Of a stretch of 56,161 bases of DNA, positions 9,298 through 16,828 are shown in pieces; positions within the stretch are counted from its first letter, which is position 1; each line of letters opens with the position of its first letter. Under the pieces are notes generated by a model. That model did no database searches. It had not been told where the DNA came from and worked only from the letters and a program-made list of their open reading frames with translations. This stretch comes from Gammaproteobacteria bacterium. Its GTDB lineage: Bacteria > Pseudomonadota > Gammaproteobacteria > Steroidobacterales > Woeseiaceae. The stretch spans positions 1-56,161 of the forward strand of contig JAOTVR010000016.1 in the NCBI GenBank assembly GCA_029863305.1, read 5' to 3'. Made by a program: the position numbers and the translations under genes.

Positions 9298-9798
9298 CTA
9301 GAGATCGACGCGCCTGATATCGAGGTCGTCCAGTGCCCTGCGAATGCGCGCCGCTTTCTGCTTGAAGCTCAGATCGTCCGGTAACGTCACCATCTGGTTG
9401 TATTCTTCTATCATGTCGTACAGATTCAGAACCAAGCGGTCGTCCTTGTCGAAGATCAGCAGGCCGGGCGTCGCATCAACGCCGTACGCCTTCGCGAATT
9501 CGCCGCCGTCGGGATGCCCAAAGGTGTGTTTCAGGTCGTGGACTCGGACGTTTGGCAGTCCGCCGTTGATCCTTGCTCGTTTCCATGCGCTGTTACCGAT
9601 CTTTCGGACGGGACCGTTCATATACATAAATACCCACTCGGGGTGATCGCTCCTGACAGAGTTGATTACAGACATGGCAATCGAGTTGCAGACAACCAGG
9701 CGATCCAGCTTGTTCTTGACGAAACCAGCCGGAATCACAAACGCTTTATGGTCTTTCATTTCCCACGCCTGACTTCGTCGAATATTGAAATCGATCAG
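9298..9798 (-). pseudogene. Chimeric remnant: tyrosine integrase fused to thioredoxin-like tail
   Basis: One open minus-strand frame joins two unrelated fragments. The upstream part (9798 down to about 9517) is the C-terminal half of a phage-type tyrosine recombinase: KNKLDRLVVCNSIAMSV, then HPEWVFMY, WKRARI, GLPNVRVHDLKHTFG, which is the box II histidine region. It lacks the following box with the catalytic Tyr. At about 9511-9517 it switches to GGEFAKAYGVDATPGLLIFD, the second half of a thioredoxin-fold protein, ending at 9298. Neither part could be functional alone. The ATG at 9759 falls within the integrase sequence, and the frame extends back to a stop at the edge of a 9-base tandem repeat. 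It looks like a deletion scar at an old integration site. Confidence 0.75.
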
Positions 9799-9843
9799 TT
9801 ATTCTTCTTATCCTTCTTATCCTTCTTATCCTTCTTATCCTTC
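9799..9843. repeat. 9-base tandem repeat (TTATCCTTC)x5
   Basis: Four perfect units and one imperfect 5' unit (TTATTCTTC). The repeat lies between the stop codon of the cytochrome gene and the integrase remnant. It is downstream of both an intact gene's 3' end and the 5' edge of the remnant, so it probably marks a recombination or slippage junction rather than a regulatory element. Confidence 0.9.
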
Positions 9844-9868
9844 TTAAGTTCGTTGCTAGCCAGATACT

Positions 9869-12800
9869 CTAGTCAAAACCGTTATCGGTGATTCTATGAC
9901 AGCCGGAACCACCTCCGCTGCAATCTTTGTTTTGTTCGACAGTGCCGTTTTCCCCGCCAATGTGCTTGTCTTTGCGTCTGAAATCATTTTCATGACAGGC
10001 CGCGCAGTCGGGTGCGTATTGAGGCCAGGGGTATACGAACGTGCTGTTGATGCTAATGCCGTGACAGCCGCTGCACCCCGGATCGTTTCTGTGGTCGCCT
10101 GGGTAGTTACCCTGGGGGTCATGGCTGAAGCTGGTTGGTGCCCAGCCCGTTGTCACATGACACCCGTCGCACTGTACATCCGTGGATAAATGACCTGATG
10201 GCTTGAAGGTTGCTCCGCCGCCAGGGCTGTGACAGTCGTCGCATCTGCCGATGGTAGTTTCATCGTGAACCCAGGTGCCGCCAAGGAAGGTCGCCGTGGT
10301 ATGACAGAAGTAGCAATCCAGGGCGGTGTCAATGTGGTCGGCATCCATGCCGATCGCCGTCATACCATCATGACAGGAAGCACAATTGTCCACGATGCCG
10401 GTATGGTCAAAGGTTGCGGGAACGAAGCCAACGGTATTGTGACAGACGCCGCAGTCCTGATTGGTAGCCAGATGATCGTTGGATTTGGGCGTCGCGAACC
10501 CGGCGTCGTGACACGATGCGCAGTTGTCCACGATGCCGGCATGATCAAACGCTGCGGGAAAAAAGCCGGTCGTTTGGTGGCAGTCGGCACAATCACCGTT
10601 GGTTGGTACATGGTTGTTGGCTTTTCCTGCAGCAGTAATGCCGTTATGACATGACGCACAGTTATCCACGATGCCCTGGTGATCAAAGTGTGCGCCGGCA
10701 AAGGACGCAGGGGTGTGGCACAGCGAACAGTCTTCGGTGGTCGGAATATGGGGCGGGTCGATCTTGGCATCCTTGCCGGTTGCATCGATACCATTGTGGC
10801 ACGACTCACAGTTATCGACGATGCCGACGTGATTAAACACCGCCGGCGCAAAGGTACCGCCGGGCACGTGACAGACATCGCAATCCTCGTTGGTTACGAC
10901 GTGATTGGTCTTGGCATCCTTGCCGGTTGCATCGGTACCGTTGTGGCAGGAATCACACCTGCTATTGACTACCTGGGGGCTGGCGTGGTCGACGAACGCG
11001 TCGGCAAAACCAGTCGTGTTGTGGCAAACGGAGCAATCTCCGTTGGTGTTTTGATGAACTGATGTATTGGGCTGCCCTCTGGCGCCGAGAGCAGCAAAAT
11101 TGGCGCTGCCATCATGGCAGGAGGCGCAATTGTCGGCGATACCCACGTGGTCAAAAACCGAGGGAGCGAACGCGGCAGTCGTGTGGCAAAGGTGACAATC
11201 CTGGTTCGTCGGCAAATGGTCTGCCCCTTGCACAACATTAGGATTGGCCGGGAAGATTTGACTTATATGACAACCTTCACACCCGCGGGTAATGTCCTGG
11301 TGAAGCGTGATAAGAAACGTTGACGAGGCAAAAACATTCGTGGAGTCGTGGCAGACACTGCAATCATCCTGAGTCGGGATGTGATTTACTTTCTTGGGCG
11401 TTGCTATACCCGTGGCATGGCAGGATGCACAATTGTTCGGATCTATACCCAGGTGGCTAAAAGTTATGCCCGCAAAGCTCAAAAAGTTGTTGATATCGTG
11501 ACAGGAAGAGCAATCCAGTAATGTCGGTACATGACCGGCAGACAATCCGATACTGATCTCGCCGTCATGGCAACCCCCGCAGTTGTTGGTATCGATACCC
11601 ACGTGATTAAACGTCGCACCCGCAAAATCTGTGGTGTCATGGCACACGGAACAATCCTCGGTGGTCGGTAAGTGGTTGATGAGCTTGCCAACGCTGATCA
11701 CATTGTCGTGGCACGACTCACAGTTATCGATCACACCGAAATGATCGTAGCTGCCCGTGATAAAGGTGCCCGGGGTGTGACAAACACTGCAGTCCTCGAC
11801 GGTGGGCATGTGATTGACCGATTTACCGCTCGCCGTCACACCATGACAGGAGGCGCAATCGTCCACGATGCCGGTGTGATCGACGAATGCACCAGCGAAA
11901 CTATCGGTGTTATGGCAGGCTCCACAGTCCTCGATAGTTGCCGGGTGCGTGGGCACAGCGGACGACTTACCGGGCGCATTGATACTGTTGTTATTGTTGT
12001 GGCATGACTCGCACGGTTGTACCGTTGGATCAATGCGGTGATTGAAGACGCCATCAAGACTGAAGGTGGCGATGCTATGACACTCTGCGCAATCGACGAA
12101 TGTTCCGGGATGGCCGCTGGTTTGCCCGATCGCGGTAACCCCATGGCAGGAATCGCATCGGTTACCCACAACCTCAGGGCCGTTGTGGTCGGGGAAGGCG
12201 CCCTGAAAGCTTTCAGTCGTATGGCAGAAACCGCATTCGGCGTTGGTGTCCGGGTGGGCTGGGGTGGGCGTCTTACCTTTGGCCACTGTACCGTTGTGGC
12301 AACCTGTGCATGACCGCTGAATACCCGAATGATCAAAACTACCGTCCGGTTCCAGTTCCAGGAAATGGGTGGTGTTGTGGCAGTCGTTGCATTCAGCGTC
12401 CGTCGGCGTATGAAACTCGGACTTACCGATGGCCGATACGCCGTTGTGGCATTCGCTGCAATTTCCATATACTTCCAGATGATCAACAAAGTGGATATTG
12501 GCAAATCCTGCTGGTGTCGCTGTATGACAGGTCGCGCACCTGTTACTGGTAGCGACGTGATTCAGCGATTTACCCGGAATCGTACTAAACTCGTCGTTAT
12601 GACAGTTCACGCAGTCCGATGACAACCCTTGATGAAAAACCCCTGGTTCGGGTGGAACAGTAGCCACGACAAGTTCAATAGCGCGCGGACTGGAAGAAAC
12701 ACCTTCGGCGCTGACCACAAGTTGTGCCACATAGGATCCGCTGGCATCGGCGATGAAACTGGGATTCGCCGTTGTGGCGCCCTGCAGTACGGTATTACTG

Positions 12801-13135
12801 GCATCGGGTTTAGAGGAGAAGGACCATTGAAAGCTCAACGATTCCGTTGATGAGGTAAACGATCTACTGCCGTCCAGGGTAGCTGTCTCGCCAACCCGCA
12901 CTATAACGATAGGCCCTGTTCTGGCGACAACACTAGCCAGTCCATCGCCTGCTGGCGTTTGTGCCTGATCGCCATCGCCTACAGGCGTTTGCGCCTGATC
13001 GCCGTCGCCTGCAGGCGTTTGCGCCTGTTCGGGTGCACTTTCATTTTGGCTGTCTGTGCACCCAGCGGCGAAAACAGCAAGCGTGAATGCAAATAAGCTG
13101 CCGATCAGCTTTTTAGACAACCATTGTTTCAGCAT
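9869..13135 (-). CDS. Giant multiheme c-type cytochrome lipoprotein, 36 CxxCH
   Basis: A 1088-residue exported lipoprotein with lipobox AAGC (Cys26), a Gly/Asp/Gln-rich linker, a PKD-like beta domain (about 70-160), and then a haem-rich region to the C-terminus. I count 36 CxxCH motifs, plus one odd final CX6CH (about 1077-1085). The haem part is a degenerate ~45-residue repeat carrying two motifs per unit, of the form CASCHxGxxAxGK, HxPTxxDCSxCH, FxHxGI. The extra conserved His residues could be distal haem ligands. Lipidation plus PKD suggests an outer-membrane, probably surface-exposed, electron conduit. The start lies 2 bases after the stop of the thioredoxin-like gene, so they are co-transcribed. 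No porin or small decahaem partner is visible. Electron-transfer role is family knowledge; extracellular location is inference. Confidence 0.9.
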   Translation of the reverse strand: MLKQWLSKKLIGSLFAFTLAVFAAGCTDSQNESAPEQAQTPAGDGDQAQTPVGDGDQAQTPAGDGLASVVARTGPIVIVRVGETATLDGSRSFTSSTESLSFQWSFSSKPDASNTVLQGATTANPSFIADASGSYVAQLVVSAEGVSSSPRAIELVVATVPPEPGVFHQGLSSDCVNCHNDEFSTIPGKSLNHVATSNRCATCHTATPAGFANIHFVDHLEVYGNCSECHNGVSAIGKSEFHTPTDAECNDCHNTTHFLELEPDGSFDHSGIQRSCTGCHNGTVAKGKTPTPAHPDTNAECGFCHTTESFQGAFPDHNGPEVVGNRCDSCHGVTAIGQTSGHPGTFVDCAECHSIATFSLDGVFNHRIDPTVQPCESCHNNNNSINAPGKSSAVPTHPATIEDCGACHNTDSFAGAFVDHTGIVDDCASCHGVTASGKSVNHMPTVEDCSVCHTPGTFITGSYDHFGVIDNCESCHDNVISVGKLINHLPTTEDCSVCHDTTDFAGATFNHVGIDTNNCGGCHDGEISIGLSAGHVPTLLDCSSCHDINNFLSFAGITFSHLGIDPNNCASCHATGIATPKKVNHIPTQDDCSVCHDSTNVFASSTFLITLHQDITRGCEGCHISQIFPANPNVVQGADHLPTNQDCHLCHTTAAFAPSVFDHVGIADNCASCHDGSANFAALGARGQPNTSVHQNTNGDCSVCHNTTGFADAFVDHASPQVVNSRCDSCHNGTDATGKDAKTNHVVTNEDCDVCHVPGGTFAPAVFNHVGIVDNCESCHNGIDATGKDAKIDPPHIPTTEDCSLCHTPASFAGAHFDHQGIVDNCASCHNGITAAGKANNHVPTNGDCADCHQTTGFFPAAFDHAGIVDNCASCHDAGFATPKSNDHLATNQDCGVCHNTVGFVPATFDHTGIVDNCASCHDGMTAIGMDADHIDTALDCYFCHTTATFLGGTWVHDETTIGRCDDCHSPGGGATFKPSGHLSTDVQCDGCHVTTGWAPTSFSHDPQGNYPGDHRNDPGCSGCHGISINSTFVYPWPQYAPDCAACHENDFRRKDKHIGGENGTVEQNKDCSGGGSGCHRITDNGFD
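12938..13027 (-). repeat. 30-base tandem repeat x3 inside cytochrome gene
   Basis: Three 30-base units encode QAQTPxGDGD three times (residues 37-66), just after the lipidated Cys. This is the flexible tether between the lipid anchor and the PKD domain. Units differ by a few bases (Ala/Val change in the middle one), and tandem repeats of this kind can vary in number between strains. Confidence 0.85.
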
Positions 13136-13137
13136 GG

Positions 13138-13710
13138 TCAGCGTCGCAATTCTACGTCGTCGTTTCTGCTTGTAGTTCTTATTTGCGTGAAGTTACTCTG
13201 TTGGTCTCCAAACGCGTTGCCGATCAACTTCAAGGCATCCGGGTCGTCCCATTTTCTGGCGCCAAAGACTTTTTCGATGACGCGGCCGTCGGCATCGACG
13301 AGCACCGTAAGAGGTACGCGGGAGGCCCCGAGCATATTTTCGATGCGTAGCCTGGAGTCGATGAAATGGGTGATGGTCGCATTTGATGCTTTTAGTACGG
13401 CTTTGGCTTGTTCGGAATGGTCGTCTATGGAGACGCCTATTACGGTGAAATATCCCGGCTCGTGCAGCCACGCGAGCCTTTCCAAGGACGCCATTTCAGC
13501 TCTGCAGGGACCGCACCAACTAGCCCAGACATTGATGATCAGCGGCCGTCCACGAAACTCCGACAGCTTTTTGGGCGGCCCGTTCAGGCCCCGCATTGCT
13601 ACCGGCGGAAGAGTTTCTCCAATCTTGATTTCGCCCGGCGTCTCCGCGAACACATCAGTTAGAACGGGACAGAGACAAAGAAACAGCGCCAACAACATCA
13701 GTCGCATCAT
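13138..13710 (-). CDS. TlpA/ResA-like thiol-disulfide oxidoreductase
   Basis: A 190-residue periplasmic thioredoxin-fold protein. A signal peptide covers about residues 1-22. The active site is WCGPC (Cys66, Cys69), followed by the TlpA/AhpC-like region VIGVSIDD and the cis-Pro loop SRVPLTVLVD. The family keeps haem-binding cysteines reduced for cytochrome c maturation (ResA, CcmG) or acts as a general periplasmic reductant. Its position directly upstream of a 36-haem protein, with 2 bases between them, argues for the former. A perfect CRP-type palindrome is centred 52 bases before the start codon. Two ATGs are adjacent at the start; I use the first. Confidence 0.88.
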   Translation of the reverse strand: MMRLMLLALFLCLCPVLTDVFAETPGEIKIGETLPPVAMRGLNGPPKKLSEFRGRPLIINVWASWCGPCRAEMASLERLAWLHEPGYFTVIGVSIDDHSEQAKAVLKASNATITHFIDSRLRIENMLGASRVPLTVLVDADGRVIEKVFGARKWDDPDALKLIGNAFGDQQSNFTQIRTTSRNDDVELRR

Positions 13711-13754
13711 AAATTAAAAATGCGCGTTTCTGCCGCGAGATACAATATACCTAG

Positions 13755-13770
13755 TGTGACTTGAGTCACA
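13755..13770. promoter_or_regulatory. Perfect CRP-type palindrome TGTGA-N6-TCACA
   Basis: The sequence TGTGACTTGAGTCACA matches the CRP consensus half-sites exactly, with the standard six-base spacer; the arms pair for seven bases around TG. It is centred 52 bases upstream of the tlpA-like start codon and about 650 bases from the divergent operon. A possible -10 (TATATT on the minus strand, 13749-13744) would put the site over the -35 region, which would imply repression; an unseen promoter nearer the gene would imply activation. The direction of regulation is therefore not decided. Confidence 0.65.
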
Positions 13771-13861
13771 GTTCAGCACCTTGTCATATTGTCGTGGAAC
13801 CAGGCAAACGGGCAGGCGCAGCAAGGTCACCGTACTGTTGGCCCAAAGGAAATGCCCAGTT

Positions 13862-14115
13862 TCTAATGGGCAAGTTCGGGATGGATATGCGCCGCTTAGT
13901 GGCTCATCAACCCTTTCCGTCTGAATCAAATTCGGGAGTTCTTCGGGACCTGGTCGTGCATCATTATGCACGGTCCTGCACTTGGGCCGCTCTCGGCCAT
14001 CCATGGCCTCCGCGGCATTAGTACATCCTGTACGTCACAACGGACGCCCTTTGGCAGTTATCAATTAAAACAAAAATTTACAACTGGGCAGTCGCTCTAA
14101 TAACGCCGGGGTCGG
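13862..14115 (+). repeat. Dispersed repeat family 1, copy 2
   Basis: Direct copy of 1140-1394, 12.7 kb away. The 58-base block at 13985-14042 is identical to the first copy, including the CCATCCATGG-containing palindrome and GTAC-ATCCT-GTAC. Divergence is spread over the flanks, which argues for an old duplication with a conserved, probably structured, centre. Confidence 0.85.
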
Positions 14116-14413
14116 ACGGACGAGCAGCTGAGCGCTGGCCGCTTCCAGCCCTAATTCTGTTGAAAAACTCGAGCGCAGCATCACCAATGCTGCCTCCGAA
14201 AGAAGAAGTGGTGTTTTTTGAATCCATAAGTAAGCGCAGTTCTGCAGCTGATTCTCTCCGAAATGGCTTCTGTCGTGCTGGGCCGAACTGAGGCGCAGTT
14301 CACAGATTGAGCTTCTGAATTCCTCAACACTAGCCCATCTCTGCAATATTGCCGCGACTGTGGGCATACGGCGGTTGCATTTGGGTTATCTGTCACAGAA
14401 AAGGATTTATGCG

Positions 14414-14941
14414 ATGTCGATTCTTATCCGCACATTGCTGCTGGCGCTCGTCTGGGGGGTTACGACCACGAGCAGTGCTCAGGAAATTTCGGCCGAAGAT
14501 ATGCGAAGCCTGGACGGGCAAGTCCAGGAAATTAAGACTGACGTTTTAAGCATCGCATCGGAACTCGACAATCTTGAAGAAAGGTTGCTGTTCCCTTCAA
14601 ACACTCAAGTCGCGGTTTTCGTATCGATGGAGCCGGACGAAACATTTCGACTCGACGCGCTGCAAATCGCGATAAACGGCGAACTGGCCACGCATCACAT
14701 CTATAGCTTCAATGAGCTCGAAGCGCTGCAGAAAGGCGGGGTGCAACGCATTTACACGGGCAACGTGGCCACGGGTGAGCACGAGCTCAGTGTCACCATG
14801 ATGGGCAAGTTGAAGAATGGCAAAGATTACAATCATTCTGACAGTTTCGCATTTGCCAAAGGTGTGAAGCCCAAGGCGCTGGGAATTACGCTGGCCGGTC
14901 CCGGGTTGGGTAAGAGCGGAATTCAAATCGGAGACTGGTAG
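14414..14941 (+). CDS. Periplasmic coiled-coil protein, first gene of TPR/ExbBD operon
   Basis: A 175-residue exported protein. The start ATG at 14414 follows AAAGGA at a normal distance; the in-frame GTG at 14360 would add 18 residues before the signal peptide. Signal peptide about 1-22, a short coiled coil (about 26-58, SLDGQVQEIKTDVLS and following heptads), then a beta-rich domain containing IYTGNVATGEHELSV. The latter resembles the immunoglobulin-like domain of small proteins that accompany TPR/ExbBD clusters. No enzymatic motif is seen. Three bases separate it from the next gene, so it belongs to the nine-gene operon and is probably a periplasmic component. Function is otherwise unknown. 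Confidence 0.75.
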   Translation: MSILIRTLLLALVWGVTTTSSAQEISAEDMRSLDGQVQEIKTDVLSIASELDNLEERLLFPSNTQVAVFVSMEPDETFRLDALQIAINGELATHHIYSFNELEALQKGGVQRIYTGNVATGEHELSVTMMGKLKNGKDYNHSDSFAFAKGVKPKALGITLAGPGLGKSGIQIGDW

Positions 14942-14944
14942 ACC

Positions 14945-16828
14945 ATGCGTCGAGCACCGTTCTCGGTGATCGGGCTCCTGCTGCTCGCCTGTCTGGCAAC
15001 GAGTCCGAGCCATAGCAGCGAGCTGAATGATCTGCATTTCGGCGAGGCGCTCTATTACGCTCATCAGGGGCATTTCTTCGAGGCGCTGGAGCGGCTCGAC
15101 AGTGAAGTCAGGCAGCATTACGAGATTGACGAGCCGGAACTCGACACGCTGTATGCGCACATAAATGACGCCGAATTTTCGCTCGGCGATTTCGAGCTGC
15201 GCTACCGGATGCATCATCGCGCCGGCCGCGCGATCAGGGCGGTACTCGAGGGCGACGTCGACGAAGTCATACGCAATGATGCGGCCTATCGGCTTGGCCG
15301 GATTCATTTTCAGAAGAATCAATTGGCGGATGCAATGCGCGCACTCGAGCGCATCGACGGCAAAGTCCCCGCATCCATTAGCGACGACATCGAATTCCTG
15401 CGGGCGAATATTTACCTGGCCGAGGGTCAGCCGGCAAAATCAATGGACTTGTTCAAGCGGCTGCAGAACACTGATGAATTCGGTGCGTTTGCCGCTTACA
15501 ACCTTGGCATCGCTTATCTGCAGGACGGGCAACGCCAGGCGGCGGTGACTCAACTAGATCGCGCCGGCCAGACTGTCGCCGACGATGCTGCTGAACTCGC
15601 AATCCGGGACAAGTCCAACCTGGTGCTCGGCACGTTATTGGCGGAAGCCGGCGACTACGATCGGGCGGTGCCGTTCCTGAATCGCGTTCGCCTGGATGGG
15701 CCGTTTTCAAATCAGGCGTTGCTCAGTGCCGGCTGGGCCAACATGTCCAGCGAGGATTTCGAACGCGCCGTCGTGCCGTGGAAAATCCTCGCCGAACGCG
15801 AGGTAACCGATAGCGCAACTCAGGAAGCCATGCTGGCGCTGCCGTATGCCTACGGGAAACTTAATGTACATGGCCGTGCGGCGAGCTTCTACGGCCGGGC
15901 GCTGGATTCATTCGGTGTCGAGGTCGACAAACTCAACGCGTCCATCGACAGCATCAGGGAAGGCAAGTTTCTGGCGGCATTGGTTCGCGAGGAGATCCGC
16001 AACGACAAGGATTGGGTTATCCGGCTGCGTGCATTGCCCGAGACACCCGAGACTTATTACCTGATGCAATTGCTCGCCACGCACGATTTTCAGACCGGCC
16101 TGCAAAACTACCTGGACCTCGCCGACATGCGCGGAAAACTTCTTGCCTGGCAGGCCAGTTTCGATGCCTTCGATGACATGGTCGATATCCGCTATGACCA
16201 TTACCAGCCTTTGTTGCCCGGTATCGACCAGGAATTCCGGGAACTCGATTCGAGAATGCGGCTGCGCATCGAGCAGCACGAAATGCTGGTCAAGCGCCGC
16301 GACGCAATGCTGACGATGCCGCAGCCCGAGTTTCTGGCCACCCGCGACGAGCAGGCGCTGCTTGCGCGGCTCGAAAATGTCGAGCGTCTGTTAACGGGAC
16401 AAGAAACACCGGTCGAAGCCTCTTTTCAACAGCGTATCCAGCGACTTAAAGGCACGCTGACATGGACACTCGAAACCGAGTATCACGAGCGGTTGGCAAA
16501 GTTCGACGAGAATCTGCGCACGCTCGATCAGGCCATTGCGATTCTGCAGGAGGAATACACTCAGTATGTCAGGTCGCGCCAGGCCGCCACTCATAGTTAT
16601 ATCGGTTATCAGAAGCCGATCAACAGGCTGCGGGTGCGTGCGCGAGATTCCGTCGAGAAGATCGACCAGCTGATGGCTCGGCAGGGGCACATGCTCGAAC
16701 TCGTGGCGATCGAGAAGCTGGTTGCGCGGCGCGATCGTCTTAAGGATTACCGCGACAAGGCACGCTTCGCGTTGGCCGACAGTTACGACCGTGCTACACA
16801 GGCGCAGGCCAGGACGGGCGAGCAGTGA
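14945..16828 (+). CDS. Exported TPR and coiled-coil protein (627 aa)
   Basis: Signal peptide about 1-24 (LLLLACLATSPSHSS). Residues 30-340 hold degenerate tetratricopeptide-like helical repeats, including LHFGEALYYAHQGHFFEAL, AAYNLGIAYLQDGQ and LVLGTLLAEAGDYDRAV. Residues 400-600 are long charged helices likely to form coiled coil. No catalytic motif is visible. The stop overlaps the next start (TGATG), so the two TPR proteins are translationally coupled. It is best read as a periplasmic scaffold linking the inner-membrane ExbBD motor to outer-membrane parts, which is inference from the operon rather than sequence identity. Confidence 0.82.
   Translation: MRRAPFSVIGLLLLACLATSPSHSSELNDLHFGEALYYAHQGHFFEALERLDSEVRQHYEIDEPELDTLYAHINDAEFSLGDFELRYRMHHRAGRAIRAVLEGDVDEVIRNDAAYRLGRIHFQKNQLADAMRALERIDGKVPASISDDIEFLRANIYLAEGQPAKSMDLFKRLQNTDEFGAFAAYNLGIAYLQDGQRQAAVTQLDRAGQTVADDAAELAIRDKSNLVLGTLLAEAGDYDRAVPFLNRVRLDGPFSNQALLSAGWANMSSEDFERAVVPWKILAEREVTDSATQEAMLALPYAYGKLNVHGRAASFYGRALDSFGVEVDKLNASIDSIREGKFLAALVREEIRNDKDWVIRLRALPETPETYYLMQLLATHDFQTGLQNYLDLADMRGKLLAWQASFDAFDDMVDIRYDHYQPLLPGIDQEFRELDSRMRLRIEQHEMLVKRRDAMLTMPQPEFLATRDEQALLARLENVERLLTGQETPVEASFQQRIQRLKGTLTWTLETEYHERLAKFDENLRTLDQAIAILQEEYTQYVRSRQAATHSYIGYQKPINRLRVRARDSVEKIDQLMARQGHMLELVAIEKLVARRDRLKDYRDKARFALADSYDRATQAQARTGEQ

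Larger units (their letters stand above)
13711..14413. other. Divergent intergenic region
   Basis: About 700 bases between the minus-strand cytochrome operon and the plus-strand TPR/ExbBD operon. It contains the CRP-type site (13755-13770) and the second copy of repeat family 1 (13862-14115). A minus-strand frame at 14065-14367 is open but begins in non-coding sequence and ends inside the repeat, so it is not called. The right part (14116-14400) carries no element I recognise apart from the ribosome site AAAGGA just before 14414. Confidence 0.5.

Noticed and set aside
10360..12504. Long open frames antisense and shifted to the multiheme gene
   Set aside because: Products are shadows of the repetitive haem-coding sequence; the CxxCH frame is the real one.
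9896..12622. Regularly spaced repeats in the 10-12.6 kb region considered as a CRISPR array
   Set aside because: The period is ~135 bases and degenerate, and it encodes the haem repeat in frame; there are no identical short repeats or unique spacers.
14065..14367. Minus-strand 100-codon frame
   Set aside because: It ends inside the repeat family 1 copy and begins in non-coding sequence; no ribosome site.
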